This document shows positions 54,686 through 64,000 of a DNA stretch of 64,000 nt, in pieces. Numbering within the stretch: the stretch's first letter is position 1; each line of letters starts with the position of its first letter. This stretch comes from Micromonospora chokoriensis. Lineage in GTDB: Bacteria > Actinomycetota > Actinomycetes > Mycobacteriales > Micromonosporaceae. Position numbers and translations under genes: made by a program. Where the stretch lies: NCBI RefSeq assembly GCF_000718555.1, contig NZ_JOAN01000001.1, positions 124,001-188,000 on the forward strand. The letters run 5' to 3'. A model generated the notes under the pieces. The model had not been told where the DNA came from, made no database searches, and worked only from the letters and a program-made list of their open reading frames with translations.

Positions 54686-57151
54686 TCAGTCCGGCAGGTT
54701 CGTTAGCACCACGTCGAGCACCCGGATCGCGTCCGGCTTGGAGAGCGGGTTGTTGCCGTTGCCGCACTTCGGGGACTGCACGCAGGACGGGCAGCCGGTC
54801 TCGCAGCCGCACTCGGCGATCGCGTCCCGGGTGGCCCGCAGCCACGCTGCCGCCGTCCCGTACGCCCGCTCGGCGAACCCAGCGCCGCCCGGGTGCCCGT
54901 CGTAGACGAAGACGGTCGGCGCATCGGTGTCCTGGTGTAGTGCGGTGGAGAGCCCGCCGATGTCCCACCGGTCGCAGGTTGCCATCAACGGCAGCAGGCC
55001 GATCGCGGCGTGTTCGGCGGCGTGCAGCGCCCCTGGCACGTCGGCCGGCTGGACCCCGGCGAGGGTCAACGACTGCGGTGACAGGGTGAACCAGACCGCC
55101 ACCGTGCGCAGCTCCCGGGTGGGCAGGTCGAGTGGCCGGGTGTCGATGACCTCGCCGGTGGCGATTCGCCGCCGCTGGTACGACACCACCTGGCTGGTCA
55201 CGTCCACCTCGCCGAGGAACATGCCGACCGGCCCGGCGTCCACGTAGGAGCGCACCGACACCACGGACAGGTCGGTGACGTCGCGGGCGTGGGTGGACCA
55301 GTCCGGCTCCTCGGCGTGCACCAGCGCGCAACCGTCGACGAGGTCGAGCTGGTCGACCACGTACGAGATGCCCTGGTGTAGGTAGACCGCGCCGGGGTGC
55401 AGCAGGAAGTGCGAGGAGCCGCCGTCGACGGTGCCGAGCAACCGACCGGTCGACGACTCCACCACGACGACCGGTGCGCCGCCCTCGCCGCGCAGGTCAA
55501 CCTCGGGCCGCTCCCGGTGCCGCCAGTACCAACCGGTGGGCCGTTGCCGCAACGCACCGGCCGCGACCAACTCGTCGACCGCCTCCTTCGCCCCTTCGCC
55601 GAAGAGGGCGAGGTCGGCCGGGGTGAGCGGCGCCTCCACCGCGGCACAGGCGAGCTGTGGTGCCAGCACGTACGGGTTGGCCGGGTCGAGCACCGTCGCC
55701 TCGACCGGCGCACCGAAGATCGCCTCCGGGTGGTGCACCAGGTAGGTGTCCAGGGGGTCGTCCCGGGCCACCAGCACCGCGAGGGCCTCCTGCCCGGAAC
55801 GCCCGGCTCGGCCCGCCTGCTGCCACAACGACGCCCGGGTGCCCGGGTAACCGCAGATCAGCACCGCGTCGAGCCCGACCAGGTCCACGCCCAGCTCCAG
55901 CGCGTTCGTGGAGGCCAGGCCGAGCAGGTCGCCGTGCAGCAGCGCCCGTTCCAGCTCACGCCGCTCCTCCCGCAGGTAGCCGCCTCGGTACGCGGCCACC
56001 CGGTCGCCGAGCCCCGGCACCGCGTCGTCAAGCGCTCGGCGCGCGTTCGCGGCCACCACCTCGGCGCCCTTGCGGGAACGGACGAACGCGAGGGTGCGTA
56101 CCCCCTCGGCGACCGTGTCGGCGAGCAGGTCCGCGGTCTCGCGCAGCGCCGACCGGCGGACCTGGTGGAGGTCGTCGTGGTCGCCTGTCGGCTGCGGGGG
56201 CACCGGCGAAGAGGCGCCCGAGTCGGGTGGCAGCAGCGGCGGCTCCCAGAGCGCGAAGGTCACCCCGCCGCGCGGGGAGGCGTCCTCGGTGACCGCCGTC
56301 ACCGGCAGGCCGGTCAGCCGCCCGGCCCCGGTCGCCGGGTCGCCGGAGGTCGCCGAGGCGAGCAGGAACACCGGGGTGGCCCCGAACCGGGCGCACTGCC
56401 GACGCAGCCGACGCAGCACGTGCGCGACGTGCGAGCCGAACACCCCTCGGTAGGTGTGGCACTCGTCGATCACCACGTACGCGAGGCGGCGCAGGAAGCC
56501 GGACCACTGGGCGTGCCCGGGCAGGATGCCGTGGTGCAGCATGTCGGGGTTGGTCAGCACGAACCGGGAGTGCCGGCGGATCCATTCCCGCTCGGCGCGT
56601 GGAGTGTCCCCGTCGTAGCAGGAGGGGCGTACCCCCTCCAGCTCCAGCGCGGCGACGGCGCGCAACTGGTCCGCGGCGAGAGCCTTGGTCGGCGCCAGGT
56701 AGAGCACGGTGGCCCGGGGGTCGGCGAGCAGGGTGGCCAGGGCGGGCAGCTGGTACGCCAGGGACTTGCCGGACGCGGTGCCGGTGGCGACGACCACGTG
56801 CTGGCCCTCGTACGCCAGGTTGGCGGCGTCGGCCTGGTGCTGCCAGGGCGCGACCACGCCGCGCCGGGCGAACGCCGCGCGCAGCTCCGCCGACGCCCAC
56901 GACGGCCACGGCGCGGGCACCCCGGCGCGGGCCGGCACCCGCTCGACGTGGGTGACCGGGTCGGCGGCGCCCCGGGCGCGCAGCCGGCGCAGCAGATCGA
57001 CCGGCGCTGGCCCAGGGCCGGGACCAGCGGATACGGTGGCCGCTGGCGACGACTCCAGGTCGCGGCGCGGCGTGCGGCGCGACGAGCTGGAGTCGTTGGA
57101 GGTCACGCCCTGCACTCTCGCACTGGTGTTCGGAGATGAAAAGTCGGACAC
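54686..57151 (-). CDS. DEAD/DEAH-box helicase, DECH type, with DUF1998
   Basis: This 821-residue superfamily 2 helicase has motif I ATGTASGKS, motif II DECH, motif III SAT (LASATSG) and a C-terminal helicase half (AGRAGRSGQ). The DUF1998 C-terminus ends with the Zn-binding Cys set CGCETGCPSCVQSPKC. It is the helicase that defines the 'helicase/secretion neighborhood' next to the tad genes, related to YprA/MrfA repair helicases. Direct involvement in pilus assembly is not established. It is divergent from bldG. Confidence 0.93.
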   Translation of the reverse strand: MSDFSSPNTSARVQGVTSNDSSSSRRTPRRDLESSPAATVSAGPGPGPAPVDLLRRLRARGAADPVTHVERVPARAGVPAPWPSWASAELRAAFARRGVVAPWQHQADAANLAYEGQHVVVATGTASGKSLAYQLPALATLLADPRATVLYLAPTKALAADQLRAVAALELEGVRPSCYDGDTPRAEREWIRRHSRFVLTNPDMLHHGILPGHAQWSGFLRRLAYVVIDECHTYRGVFGSHVAHVLRRLRRQCARFGATPVFLLASATSGDPATGAGRLTGLPVTAVTEDASPRGGVTFALWEPPLLPPDSGASSPVPPQPTGDHDDLHQVRRSALRETADLLADTVAEGVRTLAFVRSRKGAEVVAANARRALDDAVPGLGDRVAAYRGGYLREERRELERALLHGDLLGLASTNALELGVDLVGLDAVLICGYPGTRASLWQQAGRAGRSGQEALAVLVARDDPLDTYLVHHPEAIFGAPVEATVLDPANPYVLAPQLACAAVEAPLTPADLALFGEGAKEAVDELVAAGALRQRPTGWYWRHRERPEVDLRGEGGAPVVVVESSTGRLLGTVDGGSSHFLLHPGAVYLHQGISYVVDQLDLVDGCALVHAEEPDWSTHARDVTDLSVVSVRSYVDAGPVGMFLGEVDVTSQVVSYQRRRIATGEVIDTRPLDLPTRELRTVAVWFTLSPQSLTLAGVQPADVPGALHAAEHAAIGLLPLMATCDRWDIGGLSTALHQDTDAPTVFVYDGHPGGAGFAERAYGTAAAWLRATRDAIAECGCETGCPSCVQSPKCGNGNNPLSKPDAIRVLDVVLTNLPD

Positions 57152-57246
57152 GGGGGTAAGGGGAAGCCTCCGCTGGCGTCCGCAGGCCGTCCCGGCGGTA
57201 GTGGTTAGATGCCCACGAGAGTTTACGGCTCTGGCGAGGAGGACCG

Positions 57247-57603
57247 ATGGAGCTGTCGCTGGTGACCCGCACTGTGGGCGAGCACACGGTGCTTGAGGTC
57301 GGTGGTGAGGTGGACGTCTACACCGCGCCCCGGCTCCGTGAACGACTCCTTGAGTTGATCGACGGTGGTGCCCGGCACGTGGTGGTCGACCTCGGGCGGG
57401 TGGATTTCCTCGACTCCACCGGGTTGGGCGTGCTGGTCGGCGCGCTCAAGCGGCTCCGCGCGGCCGGCGGTTCGTTCGCCCTGGTCTGCGACAAGGAGCC
57501 ACTGCTCAAGATCTTCCGGATCACCGCGCTGGACCAGGTCTTTCCGCTGCACTCGACGGTCGACGCGGCGATCAGCGCCGACTCGGCGGGCGCCGGCGCG
57601 TGA
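57247..57603 (+). CDS. bldG: Anti-sigma factor antagonist BldG-like (STAS)
   Basis: This 118-residue STAS protein has the phosphorylation site Ser57 in [12 protein letters not shown], the same position as BldG of Streptomyces. The unphosphorylated form binds and neutralises an anti-sigma kinase. AGGAGGACC precedes the ATG. The next gene encodes the cognate ATP-binding anti-sigma protein, and the order helicase / bldG / kinase / hppA / topA matches Streptomyces, supporting orthology. Confidence 0.93.
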   Translation: MELSLVTRTVGEHTVLEVGGEVDVYTAPRLRERLLELIDGGARHVVVDLGRVDFLDSTGLGVLVGALKRLRAAGGSFALVCDKEPLLKIFRITALDQVFPLHSTVDAAISADSAGAGA

Positions 57604-58037
57604 TGGCGACAGTCAAGCTCTCGTTCTCGCCCGCCCCGGTGCACGTGCGCACCGCCCGCCTGGTCGGCGTCGCCGTCGCCCGGCGGGCCGGGGTCCGGGA
57701 GGACCTGCTGGACGAGGTACGCCTGGCCATCGGCGAGGCGTGCACGCGCGCGGTGGCCCTGCACCGGCAGTACGGCCTGGCCGACCCGGTGCTGGTGGAG
57801 ATGTCCGACGGGGGCTCCTATGCCGTGCGGGTGGTGGACCGGGCGCCGATCGAGGCGGGTATCGGTCTGACCGCGCTGCCGCCGGACGAGCTGGCCAACG
57901 AGTCGCTCACCGACGAGGCGCTGACCACCGGCGTCGGCTTCGCGCTGCTCGCCGGCTTCGTCGAGGACCTTCAGGTGCGCCCGGTCGACGAGGGCATCGG
58001 CACCGAGGTGCGGATGGTGTGGCCGGTCGGCCGCTGA
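57600..58037 (+). CDS. ATP-binding anti-sigma regulatory protein, BldG partner
   Basis: This 145-residue GHKL-type (HATPase_c_2) protein has an N-box-like helix ([20 protein letters not shown]) and a Gly-containing ATP lid ([14 protein letters not shown]). It resembles SCO3548, the protein encoded after bldG in Streptomyces coelicolor. The usual N-box Asn is replaced (EACTRAV), so kinase activity is uncertain. The GTG overlaps the bldG stop by four bases, with ATG as the next codon. Confidence 0.88.
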   Translation: MMATVKLSFSPAPVHVRTARLVGVAVARRAGVREDLLDEVRLAIGEACTRAVALHRQYGLADPVLVEMSDGGSYAVRVVDRAPIEAGIGLTALPPDELANESLTDEALTTGVGFALLAGFVEDLQVRPVDEGIGTEVRMVWPVGR

Positions 58038-58053
58038 CCCGTTCCGCTGCGTA

Positions 58054-58081
58054 GGCCGCGTCCCCTGCTGGGGATGCGGCC
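58054..58081 (+). terminator. Terminator of the bldG operon
   Basis: A 12-bp stem with one G-T wobble and a TGCT loop, followed by TTCTTTG, lies 16 bases after the anti-sigma gene. Confidence 0.87.
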
Positions 58082-58355
58082 TTCTTTGCATGGACCGTGC
58101 CCTATATCAGATTTCGTTTCATAACACAGCGACGAAGATCATCGCGACACGGTGGCACCTGCGTGTGACCTCCGACACTGCGGAGGGCTACAGTACCCGG
58201 GTTGTCAGCAAGTGACCCGGCCCGCAGCCAGCGGGTATGGGTGTTCATCGCTGGTCCGCTGGGGTGGGTTGGCGCGCGCTTGCGAGTCCGCATCCAGGCG
58301 TCGGTCGGTGCGTCTCCACTCACCGGCGCGAGTGTTCGGTAACAGGAGGACACAA
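58082..58355 (+). other. Untranslated region and probable promoter of hppA
   Basis: No gene is seen between the bldG terminator and hppA. TACAGT (58189-58194) with TGTGAC (58164-58169) 19 bases upstream is a possible promoter, giving a leader of about 150 bases. A 6-bp hairpin CCTCCG/CGGAGG lies between the boxes. I found no recognisable riboswitch. Confidence 0.45.
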
Positions 58356-60716
58356 ATGTCCGAGACCTTGGCCGCCGACGGCGGCGGGCTTTCCCTTACC
58401 GGAAGCAATGTCACCTACGTCGTCATCGCTGCGGTAATCGCGCTGGTGGCGCTCGTCTTCGCCGCTGCCCTCACAAAAACGGTGCTAGCCGCTGGTAAGG
58501 GCACCAACAAGATGCAGGAGATCTCGGGGGCGGTCCAGGAGGGCGCCTCGGCCTACCTGCTTCGCCAATTCCGTACCCTGGCGATCTTCGTCGTCATCGC
58601 CGTCGTACTGCTCTTCCTGCTGCCGGTGCACGACACCGACGGCAGCGAACTCGCGGTGAAGATCGGCCGCTCACTCTTCTTCGTGGTGGGTGCCCTGTTC
58701 AGCGCGTTCATCGGCGGCGCCGGCATGTGGCTGGCCACCCGCGCCAACCTGCGCGTGGCCGCCGCCGCGAGGGAGCGAGTAGGTGGCCGCGAGGCGGCCA
58801 TGAAGATCGCTTTCCGGACCGGCGGCGTCGTCGGCTTCCTCACCGTCGGCCTCGGCCTCTTCGGTGCGGCGCTTGTCGTCCTCGTCTACCGGGGCGACGC
58901 GCCCACCGTGCTGGAGGGCTTCGGCTTCGGCGCCGCACTGCTCGCGATGTTCATGCGGGTCGGCGGTGGCATCTTCACCAAGGCCGCCGACGTCGGCGCC
59001 GACCTGGTCGGCAAGGTCGAGCAGGGCATCCCCGAGGACGACCCGCGCAACGCCGCCACCATCGCGGACAACGTGGGCGACAACGTCGGTGACTGCGCCG
59101 GCATGGCCGCCGACCTGTTCGAGTCGTACGCGGTCACGCTTGTCGCCGCGCTCATCCTCGGTCGCGCCGCGTTCGGCGAGGACGGCCTGGTCTTCCCGCT
59201 GATCATCTCCACCATCGGCGTGCTGGTCGCGATCATCGGTGTCTTCATCACCCGGCTGCGCACGTCCGACCGCAATGGTCTGACCGCGATCAACCGGGCC
59301 TTCTACCTCTCCGCCGTCATCTCGGCGGTGCTGGTGGCGATCGCCGCCTTCGCGTACCTGCCGGCGACCTTCGGCGAGTTCGACGGTGGCCTCACCGACG
59401 CCACCGGCAACCCACGGCTGGTGGCCATCGGCGCGGTCGTGATCGGCATCGTGCTGGCCGCCGCGATCCAGGCGCTGACCGGCTACTTCACCGAGACCAA
59501 CCGGCGACCGGTGCAGGACATCGGCAAGAGCTCGCAGACCGGTGCGGCGACGGTGATCCTGGCCGGCATCAGCATCGGTCTGGAGTCGGCGGTCTACTCG
59601 GCGCTGCTGATCGGCGCTGGCGTCTTCGGCGCCTTCCTGCTCGGCGGCAGCTCCATCACGCTGTCGCTGTTCGCGGTGGCGCTGGCCGGCACCGGCCTGC
59701 TCACCACGGTCGGCGTGATCGTCGCGATGGACACCTTCGGGCCGATCTCCGACAACGCCCAGGGCATCGCCGAGATGTCCGGTGACATCGACGAGCACGG
59801 TGCTCGCACGCTTACCGAGCTGGACGCGGTCGGCAACACCACCAAGGCGATCACCAAGGGCATCGCGATCGCCACGGCGGTGCTCGCCGCGACCGCGCTG
59901 TTCGGCTCGTACACCGACACGCTCACCAGCGCGTACGCGACGGCTGGCGTGAACGACGTCGGCAACGAGATCCTCAACGCGCTGAACGTGGCGAACCCGC
60001 GCAACCTGGTCGGCCTGATCATCGGCGCGGCGGTGGTCTTCCTCTTCTCGGGGCTGGCCATCAACGCGGTGTCCCGCTCGGCCGGTGCCGTGGTGATGGA
60101 GGTCCGCCGGCAGTTCCGTGAGCTGCCCGGCATCATGGACGGCACCCAGCGCCCGGAGTACGGCAAGGTCGTCGACATCTGCACCCGGGACGCGCAGCGC
60201 GAGCTGATGACCCCCGGCCTGCTCGCCATCCTGGCGCCGATCGCTGTCGGCTTCGGCCTCGGGCCCGGCGCGCTGGCGGCGTACCTGGCCGGTGCGATCG
60301 GTGCCGGCACGCTGATGGCGGTGTTCCTGTCCAACTCCGGTGGGGCCTGGGACAACGCCAAGAAGCTGGTCGAGGACGGCGCATACGGCGGCAAGGGCTC
60401 CGACTCGCACGCCGCCACGGTCATCGGTGACACCGTCGGTGACCCGTTCAAGGACACCGCCGGTCCGGCGATCAACCCGCTGATCAAGGTGATGAACCTG
60501 GTCTCGCTGCTGATCGCTCCCGCCGTGGTGGCGTGGAGCGTCGGCGACGAGCGCAACGTCGGCCTGCGGATCGGCATCGCCCTGGTCGCGACGCTGATCA
60601 TCGTGGCGTCGGTGGTGTTCAGCAAGCGCAAGGGCATCGCGATGTCCGACTCCGATGCCGACGGCGACCGCGGTGCCGGCAGCACCGATCACCGTCCGGA
60701 GACGGTCAACGCCTGA
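58356..60716 (+). CDS. hppA: Membrane-bound proton-translocating pyrophosphatase
   Basis: This 786-residue, 15-16-helix H+-PPase couples pyrophosphate hydrolysis to proton export. The substrate-binding Asp-rich loops are intact (DVGADLVGKVEQGIPEDDPRN shortened here to its core DVGADLVGK; NVGDNVGDCAGMAADLFE; DNAKKLVEDG). The residue that decides K+ dependence is Lys in GNTTKAITKG, indicating the K+-independent type. The ATG at 58356 follows AGGAGGA; an upstream open frame is not conserved. Its place after bldG matches Streptomyces. Confidence 0.95.
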   Translation: MSETLAADGGGLSLTGSNVTYVVIAAVIALVALVFAAALTKTVLAAGKGTNKMQEISGAVQEGASAYLLRQFRTLAIFVVIAVVLLFLLPVHDTDGSELAVKIGRSLFFVVGALFSAFIGGAGMWLATRANLRVAAAARERVGGREAAMKIAFRTGGVVGFLTVGLGLFGAALVVLVYRGDAPTVLEGFGFGAALLAMFMRVGGGIFTKAADVGADLVGKVEQGIPEDDPRNAATIADNVGDNVGDCAGMAADLFESYAVTLVAALILGRAAFGEDGLVFPLIISTIGVLVAIIGVFITRLRTSDRNGLTAINRAFYLSAVISAVLVAIAAFAYLPATFGEFDGGLTDATGNPRLVAIGAVVIGIVLAAAIQALTGYFTETNRRPVQDIGKSSQTGAATVILAGISIGLESAVYSALLIGAGVFGAFLLGGSSITLSLFAVALAGTGLLTTVGVIVAMDTFGPISDNAQGIAEMSGDIDEHGARTLTELDAVGNTTKAITKGIAIATAVLAATALFGSYTDTLTSAYATAGVNDVGNEILNALNVANPRNLVGLIIGAAVVFLFSGLAINAVSRSAGAVVMEVRRQFRELPGIMDGTQRPEYGKVVDICTRDAQRELMTPGLLAILAPIAVGFGLGPGALAAYLAGAIGAGTLMAVFLSNSGGAWDNAKKLVEDGAYGGKGSDSHAATVIGDTVGDPFKDTAGPAINPLIKVMNLVSLLIAPAVVAWSVGDERNVGLRIGIALVATLIIVASVVFSKRKGIAMSDSDADGDRGAGSTDHRPETVNA

Positions 60717-60728
60717 CCCGTCAACTCC

Positions 60729-60770
60729 CCGGGGTCCCCGGTCGACGTCCGCGTCGACCGGGGACCCCGG
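60729..60770 (+). terminator. Terminator of hppA
   Basis: A perfect 19-bp stem with a TCCG loop begins 12 bases after the hppA stop. Confidence 0.92.
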
Positions 60771-60818
60771 CCGTCCGGCCCGGTGCCACACCTGGCCAAA
60801 GGCCGTACGCTGCAACGC

Positions 60819-61361
60819 ATGCGTACGTGCCGGGCGTCTGCCGCCGGAAAGTTCACGGTGGTCCTGGCCACGATCGTCGTCTTGACCGCCGGCTGCGGCG
60901 GAGGTCCCAGCCCACGGGCCTGGGCGGCCTCGGTCTGCGGCGCGCTCACCCCGTGGCGTTCCGAGATCAGCAAGCTGACCAGCAGCACCGACGAGCAGAT
61001 GACCGCGCAGACCACGCCGGCGCAGGCCAAGGAGAACCTGGTGCGGCTCTTCGGCGGGGCGGAGCGGGCCAGCGAGACCGCGCGCCGCAAGGTGGAGCAG
61101 GCGGGCGTGCCGGAGACCGACAACGGCGAGGCCATCTCCGCCGGTTTCCGCAGCTCACTGGGGAAGATGCGGGACGCCTACGGCCGCGCCCGGGACACCA
61201 TCGACGGGCTGGGCACCGGCGAGCCGACCGAGTTCTACGACGGGGTGCGGGCCGCGGTGGAGACCCTCAACACGGAGTACGACGCCAGTGCGCTGGACAC
61301 CAGCAAGCTCAACTCCGAGGAGTTGAAACAGGCATTCGACGAGGTGCCGGAGTGTCGCTGA
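60819..61361 (+). CDS. Putative small lipoprotein
   Basis: This 180-residue exported protein has a signal sequence (residues 1-25) ending in the lipobox-like LTAGC with Cys26. A helical region of about 150 residues follows, with Cys near both ends (ASVCGAL; VPECR) that may form a disulfide. The same position in Streptomyces (between hppA and topA) also encodes a small secreted protein. Function unknown. It overlaps the next gene by ten bases. Confidence 0.75.
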   Translation: MRTCRASAAGKFTVVLATIVVLTAGCGGGPSPRAWAASVCGALTPWRSEISKLTSSTDEQMTAQTTPAQAKENLVRLFGGAERASETARRKVEQAGVPETDNGEAISAGFRSSLGKMRDAYGRARDTIDGLGTGEPTEFYDGVRAAVETLNTEYDASALDTSKLNSEELKQAFDEVPECR

Positions 61362-62098
61362 GCGGGCTCGGTGACACCGGGAAGACACCGTCGCCCCCGG
61401 CACTGTTTCCCGCGCCCGAATCCGACGCGCCCGTCCCCGCGCGCCGTCGCGGCGGCGCGTCGCAGAACGGCCCGATCCAGAGCGGCGCATCGCGGAGCGG
61501 CCCGACGTCTGGTGACGATGCGGGCCGGCAGCTCGTCTTCTTCGGCGCGGATGCGGCTGAACCGACGGTCGCCGACCTGGCCGGGCTGCTCGCCGGGCCG
61601 GGCGAGGTGGTTCGGATGGGCGGCACCGCCCGTCTCGTGGTGCAGGTGGACGCCGCCTGGCGGGTGCACGTGCTCGTCGCCGAGCTGGCAGCACGGGGGC
61701 TGGCGGCGAGCTGGGAGCCGACCGAGGGCGAGCGACACGCCGTCCGTACGTCGTACACCCGGGTGTTGAAGCCGCTCGCGGTCGCCTGGCTGCACGGCCC
61801 GACGAAACGCCCGCCGGCCGCCTTTCATCTGACCGGTCGGCGGCTGCGGCTGTGGCTCGCCGCCGCCGGCACGCCGGAGCCGCCCGACGGCTTTCTGCTG
61901 CGGCTCGGCGCGGGCGACCAGGAGTGCTGGGAACCGATCGGAGTGGCGCTCGCCGCCGCCGGGCTCGCCGGCACGCTGCTGAGCCCGGGCGAGGGCGGCC
62001 CGTCGTACCGAATCACCGGCCGCCGCCGACTGACCCGCCTGGCCGAGCTGGTCGGCGAACCACCCCGCGCGGCACCCCCCAACGCCTGGCCAACCTGA
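61352..62098 (+). CDS. Conserved hypothetical protein of the bldG-topA block
   Basis: This 248-residue soluble protein has an N-terminal 60-residue Pro/Ser-rich part followed by a compact domain (RVHVLVAELAARGLAASWEP; GRRLRLWLAAAGTPEPPDG). It is conserved at this position in actinobacteria, but I know of no assigned function. The GTG at 61352, preceded by GGAG at 61349, gives a ten-base overlap with the lipoprotein gene; the frame extends much further upstream only as a shadow of hppA. Confidence 0.78.
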   Translation: MSLSGLGDTGKTPSPPALFPAPESDAPVPARRRGGASQNGPIQSGASRSGPTSGDDAGRQLVFFGADAAEPTVADLAGLLAGPGEVVRMGGTARLVVQVDAAWRVHVLVAELAARGLAASWEPTEGERHAVRTSYTRVLKPLAVAWLHGPTKRPPAAFHLTGRRLRLWLAAAGTPEPPDGFLLRLGAGDQECWEPIGVALAAAGLAGTLLSPGEGGPSYRITGRRRLTRLAELVGEPPRAAPPNAWPT

Positions 62099-62421
62099 CC
62101 CCGTCCGGCTGTCCGGTGCCGGACAGCTGGCGGGTCGATCCAGGCGGAAAACGGGCGGGTCAGACCTCGGTCGTGGGCCCGCCATCGTCACAGTGACCCG
62201 CTTTGAGCCCTACCCACGGTGTACGGTGGCGCCGTCCGGCAGTGCCGAGCGCGGCGGGGTGGTGTCGACCGCCGGGTCGAAGCGGTTTGCGGCCCGCGAA
62301 ACCCGAAACGCGGGCGGCGCGTTACGTTGGACATCCGGACCGCCGGTGCGACGGCGGGGTCGAACGCGGTCGCTGTCTGGGCGCCGGCAGGCCACGAGCA
62401 GGAGTGAGGTCGGGGAGAGAC
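62099..62421. other. Intergenic region upstream of topA
   Basis: No gene is evident in these 323 bases. A 9-bp hairpin GCTGTCCGG/CCGGACAGC with a 2-nt loop (62108-62127) near the start may terminate the preceding operon. The remainder presumably holds the topA promoter; no clear boxes are seen. Confidence 0.5.
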
Positions 62422-64000
62422 GTGCCAAGCAACGCTGGAACCACCCGTCTGGTCATCGTCGAGTCACCGGCGAAGGCCAAGACGATCTCGGGCTACCTTG
62501 GCCCGGGGTACGTCGTGGAGGCCAGCTTCGGTCACGTCCGCGACCTGCCGCGCAACGCCGCCGATGTGCCGGCCAAATACAAGAAGGAGCCCTGGGCCCG
62601 GCTCGGGGTGGACGTCGACAACGGCTTCCAGGCGCTCTATGTCGTCTCCGCCGACCGCAAGCAGCAGATCAGCAAGCTGGTGAAGCTGGCCAAGGAGGTC
62701 GACGAGATCTTCCTGGCGACGGATGAGGACCGCGAGGGCGAGGCGATCGCCTGGCACCTGGTCGAGACCCTCAAGCCGAAGGTCCCGGTCAAGCGGATGG
62801 TCTTCCACGAGATCACCAAGCCGGCGATCCAGGCGGCGGTGGCCAACCCCCGGGAGATCGACCGCGACCTGGTCGACGCCCAGGAGGCTCGCCGGATCCT
62901 CGACCGCCTCTACGGCTACGAGGTCTCCCCGGTGCTGTGGAAGAAGGTCATGCCGCGGCTCTCGGCTGGCCGGGTGCAGTCCGTGGCGACCCGCATCGTG
63001 GTCGAGCGGGAGCGGCAGCGGATGGCCTTCCGCACCGCTGAATATTGGGACATCCTGGCCACCCTCGCCGTGGCCAACGCCGGCGAGGGCCCCCGCGCGT
63101 TCAACGCCACGCTGATCGCGTTGAACGGCGACCGGATCGCCACCGGCAAGGACTTCGAGCCGACCACCGGTCGAGTGAAGCCCGGCGCTGGTGTCGTGCA
63201 CCTCGACGAGAGTGGCGCCCGAGGGCTGGCCGCTCGGCTGGAGGGACGGCCGTTCACCGTCACCCGGGTCGAGGAGAAGCCCTACCGTCGTCGCCCGTAC
63301 GCGCCGTTCATCACCTCGACCCTCCAGCAGGAGGCGGCCCGCAAGCTGCGCCTGTCCTCGCAGCAGACGATGCGCACCGCGCAGCGCCTGTACGAGAACG
63401 GCTACATCACCTATATGCGTACCGACTCGGTGAACCTGTCGGAGACCGCCATCTCGGCAGCCCGTCGGCAGATCGTCGAGCTGTACGGCGAGCGCAGCGT
63501 TCCGCCGGAGCCGCGCCGCTACACCGGCAAGGTGAAGAACGCGCAGGAGGCGCACGAGGCGATCCGCCCGGCGGGGGACAACTTCCGCACCCCGGGCGAG
63601 GTGGCCAAGGAGCTGTCCGCCGAGGAGTTCAAGCTCTACGAGCTGATCTGGCGGCGCACTATCGCCTCGCAGATGACCGACGCGGTCGGCTCCAGCGTGT
63701 CGGTGCGTATCCGCGCGGTCTCCACCTCGCAGGAGGAAGCCGACTTCGGCGCGACCGGCAAGACCATCACCGACCCGGGCTTCCTGCGCGCGTACGTCGA
63801 GTCCAGCGACGACGAGAACGCCGAGGCCGAGGACGCCGAGCGCCGGCTGCCCACCCTGGTCAAGGACCAGCCGTTGACCGCCGACCAGTTGGCTGCGCAG
63901 GGCCACCACACCCAGCCGCCGTCGCGCTACACCGAAGCGTCGCTGGTCAAGGCCCTGGAAGAGCTGGGCATCGGCCGCCCGTCCACCTACGCGTCGATCA
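62422..64000 (+). CDS. topA: DNA topoisomerase I (5' part)
   Basis: About 526 residues of a type IA topoisomerase are present before the window ends. The TOPRIM domain opens with LVIVESPAKAKTISGYLG and contains ATDEDREGEAIAWHL. The catalytic Tyr is in ENGYITYMRTDSVNLSE. The enzyme relaxes negative supercoils. The GTG at 62422 follows GGGGAGAG. Actinobacterial TopA continues with Lys-rich C-terminal repeats, not visible here. Confidence 0.96.
   Translation, partial: MPSNAGTTRLVIVESPAKAKTISGYLGPGYVVEASFGHVRDLPRNAADVPAKYKKEPWARLGVDVDNGFQALYVVSADRKQQISKLVKLAKEVDEIFLATDEDREGEAIAWHLVETLKPKVPVKRMVFHEITKPAIQAAVANPREIDRDLVDAQEARRILDRLYGYEVSPVLWKKVMPRLSAGRVQSVATRIVVERERQRMAFRTAEYWDILATLAVANAGEGPRAFNATLIALNGDRIATGKDFEPTTGRVKPGAGVVHLDESGARGLAARLEGRPFTVTRVEEKPYRRRPYAPFITSTLQQEAARKLRLSSQQTMRTAQRLYENGYITYMRTDSVNLSETAISAARRQIVELYGERSVPPEPRRYTGKVKNAQEAHEAIRPAGDNFRTPGEVAKELSAEEFKLYELIWRRTIASQMTDAVGSSVSVRIRAVSTSQEEADFGATGKTITDPGFLRAYVESSDDENAEAEDAERRLPTLVKDQPLTADQLAAQGHHTQPPSRYTEASLVKALEELGIGRPSTYASI

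Noticed and set aside
58082..58355. A c-di-AMP or other riboswitch in the hppA leader
   Set aside because: I could not find a conserved riboswitch core by eye; only short hairpins are visible.

Overview
The window is one high-GC actinobacterial chromosome segment. Gene content, codon usage and gene order (nuo operon next to menaquinone genes, bldG-hppA-topA block, Tad/Flp 'helicase/secretion' block, 6C RNA, ESX/type VII genes) point to a Micromonosporaceae member, most likely Micromonospora or a close relative. This assignment rests on recognition of sequence and synteny, not on a database search.

Layout. 1-18 kb is respiration: the 3' end of a menaquinone-type geranylgeranyl reductase, then a complete 14-gene proton-pumping complex I operon (nuoA-N, 780-16962) closed by a strong hairpin, then a polyprenyl diphosphate synthase probably making the menaquinone side chain. 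18-25.4 kb is a mixed stretch: an MFS transporter, an IclR regulator, a Tat-exported PhoX phosphatase with PHO-box-like repeats upstream, an ECF sigma/zinc-finger anti-sigma pair, a RarD permease, a GNAT acetyltransferase and a holin-like membrane protein. 26-33.6 kb is a type VII secretion cluster (eccE, two WXG100 proteins, mycosin, and a very large protein with two SseB-like domains), but eccB, eccC and eccD are not in the window. 33.6-44.3 kb holds an alpha/beta hydrolase lacking the usual nucleophile, two tandem secreted M6 metalloproteases, acetyl-CoA synthetase, a degenerate Fic-like protein and a HAD-IB phosphatase.

44.5-53.5 kb contains a 6C small RNA divergent from the HAD gene, then a roughly 3.6 kb accessory insert (membrane protein, small conserved protein, a decayed GNAT fragment, an ECF sigma/CU044_5270 pair), then the ssd-tadA-tadB-tadC-pilin-tadE-tadE-like operon for Flp-type pili. 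53.6-57.2 kb has a LURP-one-like protein, a very small protein and the DECH helicase that usually accompanies the tad block. 57.2-64 kb is the conserved bldG / anti-sigma kinase / H+-pyrophosphatase / lipoprotein / hypothetical / topA block; topA runs off the window end.

Many genes are translationally coupled by ATGA, GTGA or TGATG overlaps, and most operon ends carry long near-perfect GC hairpins without long U tracts, as is common in this group. The least-explained signals are: two copies of a repeat placed exactly on stop codons inside nuo; a 6C RNA with three C-rich loops; a Fic fold with an intact inhibitory motif but a destroyed active site; an inverted repeat and five-run G-quadruplex motif between convergent genes; paired DnaA boxes upstream of ssd; and an apparent Shine-Dalgarno in front of an in-frame ATC in an ECF sigma gene.
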